Assembly (NCBI RefSeq): GCF_020809045.1
Contig: NZ_CP078079.1
Span: 1,674,001 to 1,738,000 of the forward strand
Direction: 5' to 3'
Length of the DNA stretch: 64,000 nt
DNA from: Pseudarthrobacter sp. L1SW
Lineage (GTDB): Bacteria; Actinomycetota; Actinomycetes; Actinomycetales; Micrococcaceae
Position 1 is the first letter of the stretch. Every line of letters starts with the position of its first letter. The position numbers and the translations under genes were made by a program. The notes under the pieces were generated by a model. The model was given only the letters and a program-made list of their open reading frames with translations, was not told where the DNA came from and did no database searches. Below are positions 54,352 through 63,230 of the stretch, piece after piece.

Positions 54352-55329
54352 GTGACCACGTACCGCCGCGTCGGCAGATCCGGCCTGACCGTCTCCACCG
54401 TGGGCCTGGGCTGCAACAACCTTGGCCGCGCCAACACCCCCACCGAATCCCAGGAAGCCACTGACGCCGTGGTCCATGCGGCACTCGACGCCGGAATCAC
54501 CCTGTTCGACGTCGCCGACACCTACGGCCGCGAACCCGGCCTCAGCGAAACAATGCTCGGCAAGGCGCTCGGCAGCCGGCGGCCCGGCGTCGTCCTGGCC
54601 ACCAAGTTCGGCATGGACATGAAAGGCGCCAGCGGGCCGGACTTCGGGGCGCGCGGCTCCCGCCGCTACATTATCCAGGCAGTGGAGGCGTCGCTGCGGC
54701 GGCTGGGCACCGACTGGATCGACCTCTACCAGTTCCACACGCCGGACCCGCTGACCCCCATTGACGAAACCCTGTCCGCCCTGGACACGCTGGTCACCAG
54801 CGGCAAGGTCCGTTACCTCGGGCACTCCAACCGGGCCGGCTGGCAGATCGCCCAGGCCGAGTACGTCGCCCGCGAACTCGGCAGCGCCCGCTTCATCTCC
54901 ACCCAGAACCACTACAACCTCCTGGACCGCAGGGCGGAACTCGAGGTGACACCGGCCGCGGAGGAGTTCGGACTGGGCGTCCTGCCGTACTTCCCCCTCG
55001 CCAACGGACTGCTGACCGGCAAGTACTCGCCCGGCCACGCCCCGGAGGGCTCCAGGCTCAGCCACACGCGCACCCACCTGGTGCACGACGCCGACTGGGA
55101 CCAGTTGGACAGGTTCAGCAGCTTCGCCAAGGACCGCGGCTTGAGCGAGATCCAGGTTGCCTTCTCCTGGCTGGCCGTCCAGCCCTGCGTGGCCAGCGTC
55201 ATAGCGGGAGCCACCCGGCCGGAGCAGGTCCGCCAGAACGCGGAAGCAGCGGACTGGGTACCCTCCGAAAAGGACCTCGCGGAACTGGACGGCATCTTCC
55301 CCGCAGCGCCCAAGGTAGCGCTCTTCTAG
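54352..55329 (+). CDS. Aldo/keto reductase
   Basis: 325-aa NADPH-dependent oxidoreductase of the potassium-channel-beta-like group. Catalytic tetrad: Asp in DVADTYGRE, Tyr beside it, Lys in VLATKFGMDM and His in LYQFHTPDPLTP. LGHSNRAGWQI and IAGATRPEQVRQNAEA are the NADPH-binding end. AGGAGG lies 5 nt before the GTG start. It is 7 bp from the nucleoside hydrolase, so probably co-transcribed. The substrate is unknown. Confidence 0.93.
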   Translation: MTTYRRVGRSGLTVSTVGLGCNNLGRANTPTESQEATDAVVHAALDAGITLFDVADTYGREPGLSETMLGKALGSRRPGVVLATKFGMDMKGASGPDFGARGSRRYIIQAVEASLRRLGTDWIDLYQFHTPDPLTPIDETLSALDTLVTSGKVRYLGHSNRAGWQIAQAEYVARELGSARFISTQNHYNLLDRRAELEVTPAAEEFGLGVLPYFPLANGLLTGKYSPGHAPEGSRLSHTRTHLVHDADWDQLDRFSSFAKDRGLSEIQVAFSWLAVQPCVASVIAGATRPEQVRQNAEAADWVPSEKDLAELDGIFPAAPKVALF

Positions 55330-55336
55330 GAACGCC

Positions 55337-56362
55337 ATGACCGCCTTCCTGCTGGATGTGGACACGGGCATCGACGACGCCCTGGCCCTCGCCTACCTTG
55401 CGGCCCTGCCGGACACCGAGTTCGTCACCGTCACCGCAACCCCCGGGAACGTGGACGCGGACCAGGTGGCGCGCAACACCCTGGCACTGCTGGAACTGTG
55501 CGGACGCCCGGGAGTGGAAGTGGCCGTCGGCGCCCGCAAGCCGTTGGCCGTTCCGCTGGTGACCACCCCGGAAACGCACGGCCCGCAAGGCATCGGTTAC
55601 GCCGTCCTGCCGGAACCTGAGGGCGCCGTCTCACCGCGGGACGCCGTCGACCTCTGGGTGGAACATGCCCGGGCGCGGCCGGGGGAGCTCACTGCGCTGA
55701 TCACCGCACCCCTGACCAACTTCGCGCTGGCGCTCCGGCAGGAACCCAGGCTCCCCGAGCTGTTGGCGAAGGTGGTCATTATGGGCGGCAGCTTTTACCA
55801 CCAGGGCAACACCACGCCCACCGCGGAGTGGAACACCCACGTGGATCCGCATGCGGCCAAGGAAGTGTACGCGGCCTTCCAGGGCCGCCCCCTGGAAGAG
55901 CTCCCCATTGTCTGTTCCCTGGACACCACCGAGCGGATGGAGCTGCACCCGGAACATGTCCGGCAGCTGGCGGAGGCCGCGGGCGCAACAGTCCCCGAGC
56001 TGGTGCAGCCCGGCCAGCCCGAGGGACAGCGCAGCGCCTCTGACAACGTGCTCATCAGGCACCTGTCCGATGCCCTGCGGTTCTACTTCGAGTTCCACCG
56101 CCATTATGACCAGGGATACCTCGCCCACGTCCACGACTACTTCGCAGCGGGCGTGGCCGCGGGCACCCTGGAGTTCGAGGCACGGCCCGCCACCGTCGAC
56201 GTCGAGACCGGGTCACCGCTCCTGATGGGCACCACCGTGGCCGATTTCCGGGGCCTCTGGGGAGCGCCGCCGAACGCCCGCGTGGTCTCCACGAACCATC
56301 CGGAAGCGGCCTTCCGGGAGCTGGTGTCCGCCGTCGGGAACCTGGCCCGCCGCGTGGGCTGA
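55337..56362 (+). CDS. Nucleoside hydrolase (IU-nucleoside hydrolase family)
   Basis: 341 aa. LLDVDTGIDDALALAY at the N-terminus provides the Ca2+-binding Asp cluster; TVTATPGNVDADQ, VVIMGGSFYHQGNTTPTAEWNTHVDPHAA and CSLDTTERM complete the fold. Cleaves the N-glycosidic bond of ribonucleosides, releasing base and ribose. The specificity (purine, pyrimidine or modified nucleoside) is not deducible. It is followed by an ECF transporter cluster, which suggests a salvage pathway for a nucleoside or a vitamin-like nucleobase. Confidence 0.93.
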   Translation: MTAFLLDVDTGIDDALALAYLAALPDTEFVTVTATPGNVDADQVARNTLALLELCGRPGVEVAVGARKPLAVPLVTTPETHGPQGIGYAVLPEPEGAVSPRDAVDLWVEHARARPGELTALITAPLTNFALALRQEPRLPELLAKVVIMGGSFYHQGNTTPTAEWNTHVDPHAAKEVYAAFQGRPLEELPIVCSLDTTERMELHPEHVRQLAEAAGATVPELVQPGQPEGQRSASDNVLIRHLSDALRFYFEFHRHYDQGYLAHVHDYFAAGVAAGTLEFEARPATVDVETGSPLLMGTTVADFRGLWGAPPNARVVSTNHPEAAFRELVSAVGNLARRVG

Positions 56363-56390
56363 GAGGGCGCCCAACAAAGGCTCCTGCCGG

Positions 56391-56396
56391 TAGAAT
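56391..56396 (+). promoter_or_regulatory. Possible -10 box before the ECF cluster
   Basis: TAGAAT, a good -10 hexamer, 29 bp after the nucleoside hydrolase stop. A start from it (near 56403) would remove part of the leader helix P1, so either this box is not used or P1 is not real. Confidence 0.4.
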
Positions 56397-56397
56397 T

Positions 56398-56497
56398 GTG
56401 CGCGGACCGGACAGGCGCAGGCTGCCTGCCGGCTGCTGCCGAGGTGACATAAGCAGCGCTCCGCCCGGCCCGGGAACACCGGGCCCTCCGTGCGCAC
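56398..56497 (+). ncRNA. Candidate structured mRNA leader (riboswitch-like) before the ECF S component
   Basis: Four helices can be drawn: P1, 56398-56406 with 56487-56497 (GTGCGC with GCGCAC, GGA with TCC, 2-nt bulge); P2, 56407-56416 with 56424-56432 (9 bp, one bulge); P3, 56433-56437 with 56452-56456; P4, 56467-56473 with 56479-56485 (7 bp, GAACA loop). P1 closes the junction 3 nt before the ribosome binding site GAAGGA. It does not match the TPP, FMN, cobalamin, lysine or SAM riboswitch cores I know. P3 is weak, and GC-rich DNA gives chance helices. Confidence 0.35.
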
Positions 56498-56511
56498 CCT
56501 GAAGGAACTCC

Positions 56512-57330
56512 ATGTCATCGCACTCCCTGACGTTGCCGTCCACGTCACCGGCGGCCGCCCGCAAACGCCGGCTGCTGGAAATCCTCGGCGCCGTGGCCAT
56601 CGCCGGCACCTACGTCTACCTGGTCCTCAACCAGCCTGCCGACATCACCGGCGGGCCGGGCAGCGCGTCCGCCCTGATCGCCCTGTCCGGCTTCCTCATC
56701 GGAGCCGTCCTGCTGATTGTCGCCGTGCTCCCCACGTTGCCGGCCTCCACCGTGGTGCTGATCCCGGTGGCACTGGTGCTGAACATCGTGCTCGGACAGT
56801 TCGTGGGCAGCACCCTGGTGCCGTTCTACCTGGACACCATCGGCACGGTCCTCATCGCGGTGCTGGCCGGCCCGGCCGCCGGTGCAGCGACCGGTGCGCT
56901 GAGCAGCATCGTCTGGTCCTTCTTCAACCCCACTGTGCTGCCCTTCGCCGCCGGGGCTGCCCTGATCGGCTGCCTTGCCGGCCTCGCCGCCCGCCACGGG
57001 ATGTTCCGGCGCTTCTATCTCGCACCGGTGGCAGGGTTCGTCACCGGCATCATCGGCGGCGTGGTGTCCGCGCCGGTGGCGGCTTTTGTCTTCGGCGGCA
57101 CCTCCGGCGTAGCCACCGGTGCGATCGTCAGTGCCTTCCGGTCCATGGGCGACTCCCTCCTGGGCGCCATCACCAAACAGGCGCTCATCTCCGACCCCAT
57201 GGACAAAGCGATTGTGTTCACCGTGGTGGCCATCCTGGTATACGCCCTTCCACGGCGCGCGCGGCTGCAGTTCCCGTTCATCCGCAGGCACCGCGTGCTG
57301 GCAGGCAAGACCCCCGAACAAGGCTCCTGA
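56512..57330 (+). CDS. ECF transporter S component (substrate-binding membrane protein)
   Basis: 272 aa with six to seven predicted membrane helices (from about residue 25). The fold region VLNIVLGQFVGSTLVPFYLDTIGTVL, with GALSSIVWSFFNP and GAIVSAFRSMGDSLLGAITKQA, is like other ECF S components. Substrate unknown; the adjacent nucleoside hydrolase suggests a nucleoside/nucleobase-related compound (inference). GAAGGA is 6 nt before the ATG. It is followed directly by T and A subunits. Confidence 0.85.
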   Translation: MSSHSLTLPSTSPAAARKRRLLEILGAVAIAGTYVYLVLNQPADITGGPGSASALIALSGFLIGAVLLIVAVLPTLPASTVVLIPVALVLNIVLGQFVGSTLVPFYLDTIGTVLIAVLAGPAAGAATGALSSIVWSFFNPTVLPFAAGAALIGCLAGLAARHGMFRRFYLAPVAGFVTGIIGGVVSAPVAAFVFGGTSGVATGAIVSAFRSMGDSLLGAITKQALISDPMDKAIVFTVVAILVYALPRRARLQFPFIRRHRVLAGKTPEQGS

Positions 57331-57337
57331 TCCGGCG

Positions 57338-58081
57338 GTGCGCCTCCACCCGCTGACCTCGCTGGCAGCCGCCGGCAGCACGGCGGCCATCACGACGGCG
57401 GCAGCGTACCTGCCGCTGTCCCTTGCCGTGATTGCCACGGCAGTGGGCCTCGCAGCCTGGAGTGGTTCGGTGCGGCGGCTCCTGCCAGCGGCAGCTGCCA
57501 TCCTGGTGCCGCTGTGCTTGTCGCTGCTGGTGCTGCATGGCCTGTTCTTCCCCGAAGGGGACACCGTGCTCGCCGAGTGGGGCCCTGCACGCGTCACGTC
57601 CGAAGGGCTCTCCTTCGCCCTGAACCGGGCAGCGCAGCTGGGCGCCGTTGTCCTCGCCCTCCTGGTGTTCTCCTTCAGTGTCAGCGTTCCGGACCTGGTG
57701 GCGGCGTTGTCTGTGCGCGGCGTCCAGGGCAGGTTCGCTTTCGTGCTGGCGTCCACGCTCACCCTGCTGCCGGCCATCACCTCCAGGGTGGAACGCATCC
57801 GGCAGGCCCAGGAATCCCGTGGGCTGGTGATCCGGCGCGGGCTGCTGCACCGGGTGGCGGCCTTCCGCCGCCAGGCAGTGCCGCTGGTCCTGTCCCTTGT
57901 GGAGGACGCCGGAACCCGTGCTGCGGCGCTGGAGTCCCGCGGCTTCAGCAACCCAGGACCCCGGACCAGCTACCGGGATGTGCCGGATTCCAAACCCCAG
58001 CGGGCGCTCCGCGTTGTCCTGCTGGTGGCCGCCGCGGCTGCAGTCGCCATCCGGCTTTGGCTTGCAGCGGAGGGGACCTAG
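57338..58081 (+). CDS. ECF transporter T component
   Basis: 247 aa with four to five predicted membrane helices. Two cytoplasmic coupling motifs, QAQESRGLVIRR and AALESRGFSNPG (Ala-x-x-Arg-Gly type), contact the ATPases. This supports the EcfT assignment. The start GTG at 57338 follows the S stop by 7 bp; a longer frame upstream overlaps the S gene and is unlikely. It ends 3 bp before the ATPase gene. Confidence 0.88.
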   Translation: MRLHPLTSLAAAGSTAAITTAAAYLPLSLAVIATAVGLAAWSGSVRRLLPAAAAILVPLCLSLLVLHGLFFPEGDTVLAEWGPARVTSEGLSFALNRAAQLGAVVLALLVFSFSVSVPDLVAALSVRGVQGRFAFVLASTLTLLPAITSRVERIRQAQESRGLVIRRGLLHRVAAFRRQAVPLVLSLVEDAGTRAAALESRGFSNPGPRTSYRDVPDSKPQRALRVVLLVAAAAAVAIRLWLAAEGT

Positions 58082-58084
58082 GAG

Positions 58085-59683
58085 ATGGCGGGCGCACGGG
58101 ACACCCTCGAAACCGCCGGGCCGGTACTCTCGGCCGGCATCAGGACCTTCACGTTCCACGACGACGCTGCGCCCGTCCTGCACGGGATGGAGCTCGCGTT
58201 CGTCCCGGGAACGTTCACCGCAATCCTTGGGCCGTCGGGAAGCGGGAAATCCACCCTTGGCCGGCTGCTGGCCGGCTGGCTTCCGCCCGGAGGCGGGGGA
58301 ACCCTCCACGGCTTCCTGGAGCTCGCGGGCACCAGGCTGCAGTTCGGCGGCAGCGGGGATCCGCGCATCAATCCCGCTGAATGGGGCCGGCACGTGGGGT
58401 TTGTTCCCCAGGACCCAGCGGCCGTCCTGTCCACGGTGCGGGCCACAGTGGCTGAGGAACTCGCGTTCGGACTCGAGAACAGGGCGGTGGAACGCGGCGC
58501 CATGAAGTCCATGGTGGAACGTACCGCCGCACTCCTGGGGCTCACGGACCTCCTGGACCACAACCCCGCCCGGCTTTCGGGCGGCCAGCTGCGCCGCCTT
58601 GCCATCGGCTGCGCCATCGTCACGGAACCGAAGGTGCTGATCATGGACGAGCCGTTCGCGTCGCTGGACAGCGCCGGAGCGGCGGGACTGGCACAGCTGG
58701 TGCGGGACCTCGTCAAGCGCGGCACCGCCGTCGTGGTCCTGAGCCAGGTGGTGGACGCGGCGCTCCTGGACGCCGGCACATGGTATGTCCTGGTGGACGG
58801 CCGGGTGGCGGCGAGCGGCACCCCTGCCGAACTGCACCAGGGCTCCGGGCTGCTGCCGTCGGGCATCCGGTCCCCCGGCAGCGCCGCGGCAGGAGATGAT
58901 GCAGCCCGGCACGGACTGTCACCGCGTCCGCACCGCCAAGCCCGGGTGCAGCCTGGCGTGGCGCCGCCAGCCCCGGTGCTGGAGCTCCGCGGAGTCTCCT
59001 TCGATTACAAAGCCGGCGGCAGGAAACCCCCGCGGCATGCACGGCGGGCAGGCGCGGCGGGCGCTCCGGGCGACGCCACGCCGCACGTGCTGCAGGACGT
59101 CAGCCTGGCGGTCAACCCCGGGGAGGTCGTGGCAGTCACCGGTCCCAATGGAGCGGGGAAATCAACGCTGCTGCGGCACCTTAACGGGCTGCTGCGCCCC
59201 ACCTCCGGGCAGGTCCTCGTCCATGGCTGGGACATTGCAGGGACACCGGCGGGCAACGTGGCCCGCTCCGTGGGACTGCTGTTCCAGCAACCCCGGGACC
59301 AGCTGTTCGAGCGGACTGTGCTCCGTGAGGTCCGCTTCGGCCTGGACCGCATCTTCCCGCCCGCCGAAACGGACCGGCGGGCCCTGGAAGCGTTGGCAAC
59401 TGTCGGCCTGGCGGGGGCCGCAGGGGAGCACCCCGCCGAACTGCCCGCGTCCAGCCAGCGACTCCTTGCCCTTGCCGCGGTCCTTGCCCGCAGGCCCGCG
59501 GTCCTGGCCCTGGACGAACCCACCGTGGCGCTCGACGGCGAGGGCCTGGCCCTCCTGGACGCTGCGGTACGTGCCGCGGCAGGGGAGGGCGCCGCCGTCG
59601 TTCTGGTCACGCATGACCTCGCCTATGCCAGGGAGATGGCAGACCGCATTGTGGGGCTGGAGGGCGGCAGGCTGGCCGGCTGA
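58085..59683 (+). CDS. ECF transporter fused ATPase (A1A2) with one degenerate site
   Basis: 532 aa with two ABC ATPase domains. Domain 1: Walker A GPSGSGKST (about residue 49), signature LSGGQ (about 163), Walker B VLIMDEPFASLD, but Gln221 replaces the switch His (VVVLSQ). Domain 2: Walker A GPNGAGKST (about 353), signature degraded to LPASSQ (about 453), Walker B VLALDEPTVALD and switch His510 intact. The changed residues fall in the same composite site (domain 1 Walker plus domain 2 signature), so one site should be nearly inactive and the other functional. A linker of about 50 residues joins the domains. Stop lies inside a palindromic hairpin. Confidence 0.92.
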   Translation: MAGARDTLETAGPVLSAGIRTFTFHDDAAPVLHGMELAFVPGTFTAILGPSGSGKSTLGRLLAGWLPPGGGGTLHGFLELAGTRLQFGGSGDPRINPAEWGRHVGFVPQDPAAVLSTVRATVAEELAFGLENRAVERGAMKSMVERTAALLGLTDLLDHNPARLSGGQLRRLAIGCAIVTEPKVLIMDEPFASLDSAGAAGLAQLVRDLVKRGTAVVVLSQVVDAALLDAGTWYVLVDGRVAASGTPAELHQGSGLLPSGIRSPGSAAAGDDAARHGLSPRPHRQARVQPGVAPPAPVLELRGVSFDYKAGGRKPPRHARRAGAAGAPGDATPHVLQDVSLAVNPGEVVAVTGPNGAGKSTLLRHLNGLLRPTSGQVLVHGWDIAGTPAGNVARSVGLLFQQPRDQLFERTVLREVRFGLDRIFPPAETDRRALEALATVGLAGAAGEHPAELPASSQRLLALAAVLARRPAVLALDEPTVALDGEGLALLDAAVRAAAGEGAAVVLVTHDLAYAREMADRIVGLEGGRLAG

Positions 59684-59698
59684 CTAAGTCAGCCGGCC
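59674..59698. terminator. Perfect 25-nt palindrome at the end of the ECF cluster
   Basis: GGCCGGCTGACT pairs with AGTCAGCCGGCC around a single central A. It contains the ATPase stop codon and lies 13 bases from the convergent fadB stop. Probably a shared terminator, without T-runs. Confidence 0.6.
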
Positions 59699-59711
59699 AC
59701 CTTGCCGGTGA

Positions 59712-61871
59712 CTAAGCCGGGCGGGAGGCCACTCCCGGCGGCAGGAAGCGCCTGCCGTTGACCCGCTCGGAGGCGCCCACCCTGTCCAGGTATGGGGTGA
59801 TGCCGCCTAGGAACATTGGCCACCCGGCGCCGAGGATCATGCAGAGGTCAATATCCTCCGGGCCTGCAACCACGCCTTCCGCGAGCATCAGGCCGATTTC
59901 CTCGGCGAGCGCGTCCTCGGTGCGCCGCAGCACCTGCTCCGCGGTGGAGGGGGAAGAACCGAAGGACATCAGCGACAAGGTGGACTCCGGGATCTCCTTC
60001 GAGCCGTCCGGGCCTGCCGCCCACAGGCTTTTCACGCCGTTGTCGATGAGCTTCTGAAGGTTGGCGGACACCGTGAAGCGTTCGCCGAAGGCTGCGTGGA
60101 GCGATTCCTGCACGTGCTGGGCCACGGGCAGTCCCACCATGGCGCCCAAGGTGAAGGGCGTCATGGGCAGGCCCATGGGCCGCAGGGCGTTGTCCGCCAC
60201 CTCAGCCGGGGTGCCCTCGTCAAAGGCGGCCGTCACTTCGCCCATCAGCCGCAGCAGGATCCGGTTGACCACGAACGCGGCAGCGTCCTTCACGAGCACT
60301 GCCGTTTTCTTCAGGCCTTTGGCGAGCTCGAAAGCGGTGGCGAGTACGGCGTCGTCGGTCCGCGGGGCACGGACGATTTCCAGCAGCGGCATAACGGCCA
60401 CGGGGTTGAAGAAGTGGAAGCCCACTACGCGCTCCGGGTGCCGCAGGTCCTCCGCCATGGCGGTGACCGACAAGGACGAGGTGTTGGTGGCCAAGATGCA
60501 GTCCGGACTGATGATCTCCTCCAGCTCCGCAAAGACCTGCTTCTTGACGTTGAGTTCCTCGAAGACGGCCTCGATTACAAAATCGGCGTCCGCGAAAACG
60601 TCCTTGGACACTGACCCCGTCACGAGCGCCTTGGTCCGGTTGGCGGCATCCTGGCTGATGCGCTTCTTGCCCAGCAGCTTGTCCACCTCGGCATGGACAT
60701 AGCCCACGCCCTTGTCCACACGGGCCTGGTCGATGTCCGTCATCACCACGGGGACCTTCAGCTGGCGGGCGAACAGCAGGGCCAGTTGGCTCGCCATCAG
60801 GCCGGCCCCAACAACTCCCACCTTGGTGACGGGGCGGGCCAGCTTGCGGTCCGGTGCACCCACGGGACGCTTGGAGCGCTTCTGCACGAGGTCCAGGAAT
60901 GCATACACCGTGGCGCGGAACTCGTCAGTCTGCATCAGCTCCGCGAGTGTTTCGCATTCCAGGGCAGCCGACTCCGCCTGGGTCATGGTCCGGTTCGCCT
61001 CGAGGATGTCCAGGACTTTTCCCGGGGCGGGCGCCGCGTTGGACGTCTTCGCCTCCACGAAGGCCCGCCCGGCCGTGACTGCGCCAGCCCACCGGGCGGT
61101 GGTTCCAGCTTCGGAAGGATCGACGGCGTTGGCGCGTTCAGGAACAATGTCCCCCGAAATGACGCCGGCAGCCCAGGCCAGGGACTGCTCCAGGAAGTCG
61201 GCCGGCTCGAAGAGGGCGTCGGCCATGCCGAGGCTGAAGGCCTCGGGTCCGGTCAGCGTCCGGTTGTTGCTGAGCGGGTTTTCAATCATCACCTTCACGG
61301 CGTTTTCCGGCCCGATGAGGCGGGGCAGGAGATAGACGCCGCCCCAGCCGGGGACCAGGCCGATAAAGGCTTCGGGCAATGCCAGCGCCCCGGCTCCGGT
61401 GGACACGGTGCGGAAGGTGGACTGCAGCGCGATTTCGAGGCCGCCGCCCAGGGCTGCGCCATTGATGAAGGCGAAGCTGGGGATACCCAGGTTGGCCAGG
61501 GTTGCGTAAACATCATGGCCCAGCTGCGCCATCCACAGCCCATGCTCGCGTTCTTCGAGGTTCTTGACGGCGGAAAGATCGGCGCCGGCCACAAGATAAT
61601 AGGGCTTGCCGGTCACTCCGACGCCGACGATCTCACCGCGGCCGGCACGTTCCCGAAGGCCCTCCAACACGGTGCCAAGCTCCACCAGCGTGTTGGGTCC
61701 GAGCGTGGTGGGCTTGGAATGGTCCAGGCCGTTGTCCAGGGTGATGAGCGCGAAGGTGCCGGGGCTTGGCTTCCCGGCCGGTGCGGGCAGTTCGATGTCC
61801 TGGACGTAGGAGTGCGTCACCGTTTCGTTCGGGAACAGGTCAGCAAGCTGGGTGAAATCTGCGGCGCTCAT
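59712..61871 (-). CDS. fadB: Fatty acid oxidation multifunctional protein (enoyl-CoA hydratase / 3-hydroxyacyl-CoA dehydrogenase)
   Basis: 719 aa. The N-terminal hydratase (about 20-300) has FAFINGAALGGGLEIALQSTFR, the oxyanion region. The NAD-binding Rossmann domain (from about 345) has VGVVGAGLMASQLALLFARQ. The dehydrogenase motif is VVGFHFFNPVAVMPLLEIVRAP, with the catalytic His. Catalyses hydration and oxidation steps of beta-oxidation. Start at 61871 with GAAGGAG upstream. It overlaps the thiolase stop by 4 bp, so the pair is co-translated, as in fadAB. Confidence 0.95.
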   Translation of the reverse strand: MSAADFTQLADLFPNETVTHSYVQDIELPAPAGKPSPGTFALITLDNGLDHSKPTTLGPNTLVELGTVLEGLRERAGRGEIVGVGVTGKPYYLVAGADLSAVKNLEEREHGLWMAQLGHDVYATLANLGIPSFAFINGAALGGGLEIALQSTFRTVSTGAGALALPEAFIGLVPGWGGVYLLPRLIGPENAVKVMIENPLSNNRTLTGPEAFSLGMADALFEPADFLEQSLAWAAGVISGDIVPERANAVDPSEAGTTARWAGAVTAGRAFVEAKTSNAAPAPGKVLDILEANRTMTQAESAALECETLAELMQTDEFRATVYAFLDLVQKRSKRPVGAPDRKLARPVTKVGVVGAGLMASQLALLFARQLKVPVVMTDIDQARVDKGVGYVHAEVDKLLGKKRISQDAANRTKALVTGSVSKDVFADADFVIEAVFEELNVKKQVFAELEEIISPDCILATNTSSLSVTAMAEDLRHPERVVGFHFFNPVAVMPLLEIVRAPRTDDAVLATAFELAKGLKKTAVLVKDAAAFVVNRILLRLMGEVTAAFDEGTPAEVADNALRPMGLPMTPFTLGAMVGLPVAQHVQESLHAAFGERFTVSANLQKLIDNGVKSLWAAGPDGSKEIPESTLSLMSFGSSPSTAEQVLRRTEDALAEEIGLMLAEGVVAGPEDIDLCMILGAGWPMFLGGITPYLDRVGASERVNGRRFLPPGVASRPA

Positions 61872-63157
61872 GCGGCTCCTTCGGAAGCGGTTTCGGTGGC
61901 GGCGGAGTCCCCGGGCCGGGCTCCGCTGTGGTCTGTGTATTCCGGGTGGTGCGGGTTCTCCCAGATCACCGTTGCACCCATGCCCAGGCCAACGCACATG
62001 GTGGTGATGCCGTAGCGGACGGAGGGGTCCTCCTCGAACTGCCGGGCGAGCTGGGTCATCAGCCGCACACCGGACGAGGCCAGGGGGTGGCCCACGGCGA
62101 TGGCGCCGCCGTACCGGTTGACCCGGGGGTCGTCGTCGGCAATGCCGAAGTGGTCCAGGAAGCTGAGCACCTGCACGGCAAAAGCCTCGTTGATTTCAAA
62201 TAGCCCAATGTCCCCGATGCCGAGCCCGGCGTTCTTCAGCGCCTTCTCGGTGGCCGGCACCGGCCCGATACCCATAACTTCAGGCTCCACACCCGCGTAA
62301 GCGTAGCTGACCAGCCTCATCTTCACCGGCAGTCCCAGCTCGGCGGCAGCCTCTGCGGATGCCAGGACGGCCGCGGTGGCGCCGTCGTTCAGGCCCGCGG
62401 CGTTCCCGGCGGTGACGCGGCCGTGGGCGCGGAACGGGGTGCGGAGGCCGGCGAGGTCAGCCATGGTAGTGCCTGGCCGCGGCGGCTCGTCCACCGTGTT
62501 CAGCGTCCAGCCCTGGCCGGGCTTGAGGGCTGCCACGGGGACCAGGTCCGGCTGGATGCGGCCGTCGCGGCGGGCAGCCTCGAACTTGGCCTGCGAAGCG
62601 ACGGCGTAGGCATCCGTCCTTTCCTTGGTGATGGCCGGAAAGCGGTCATGCAGGTTCTCGGCAGTGTTCCCCATGTTCAGCGCGGCCGGGTCCACCAGCC
62701 GTTCTGACATGAACCGCGGATTCGGGTCGGTGCCTGAGCCCATGGGGTGGTTGCCCATGTGTTCCACGCCGCCGGCCACCACCACGTCGTACGCGCCAAA
62801 ACCGATCCCTCCTGCCGTTGTGGTCACCGCGGTCATGGCCCCCGCGCACATACGGTCAATGGCAAAGCCTGGTACCGTCCTGGGCAGCCCGGCCAGCAGG
62901 GCGGCTGTCCGGCCCAGGGTGAGGCCCTGGTCTCCGGTCTGGGTGGTGGCAGCAATGGCCACTTCATCGATGCGCCCGGGCGGCAGCGACGGGTTCCGGC
63001 GCAGCAGTTCGCGGATGCATTTCACTATCAGGTCGTCAGCCCGGGTGCCGGCGTAGATGCCCTTGTCCCCGGCCCTGCCGAATGGTGTGCGGAGGCCGTC
63101 CACAAAGACGACGTCCCGGACAGTGCGCAAGGCTGCGCCGCTTCCCTGGTGGCTCAC
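61868..63157 (-). CDS. fadA: Acetyl-CoA acyltransferase (thiolase)
   Basis: 429 aa. Thiolytic step of beta-oxidation. Nucleophile Cys104 in IDRMCAGAMTA, EINEAFAVQ and GGAIAVGHPLASSG with the catalytic His, and a C-terminal TTMCVGLGMG with the second Cys. GTG start at 63157, with GAGGAG 8 nt upstream. A longer frame to 63259 covers the promoter. It is the first gene of the fadAB operon. A palindrome lies in the promoter. Confidence 0.95.
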   Translation of the reverse strand: MSHQGSGAALRTVRDVVFVDGLRTPFGRAGDKGIYAGTRADDLIVKCIRELLRRNPSLPPGRIDEVAIAATTQTGDQGLTLGRTAALLAGLPRTVPGFAIDRMCAGAMTAVTTTAGGIGFGAYDVVVAGGVEHMGNHPMGSGTDPNPRFMSERLVDPAALNMGNTAENLHDRFPAITKERTDAYAVASQAKFEAARRDGRIQPDLVPVAALKPGQGWTLNTVDEPPRPGTTMADLAGLRTPFRAHGRVTAGNAAGLNDGATAAVLASAEAAAELGLPVKMRLVSYAYAGVEPEVMGIGPVPATEKALKNAGLGIGDIGLFEINEAFAVQVLSFLDHFGIADDDPRVNRYGGAIAVGHPLASSGVRLMTQLARQFEEDPSVRYGITTMCVGLGMGATVIWENPHHPEYTDHSGARPGDSAATETASEGAA

Positions 63158-63230
63158 GTATAACTCCTCATCGAGACGTAGGCGCCGGTGGCATGCCTTC
63201 GGTGGCAGCGGCCTCACGGCAGTACGTTCG

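Noticed and set aside
56398..56497. Cobalamin, TPP or FMN riboswitch
   Set aside because: None of their conserved boxes is seen; left as an unclassified candidate.
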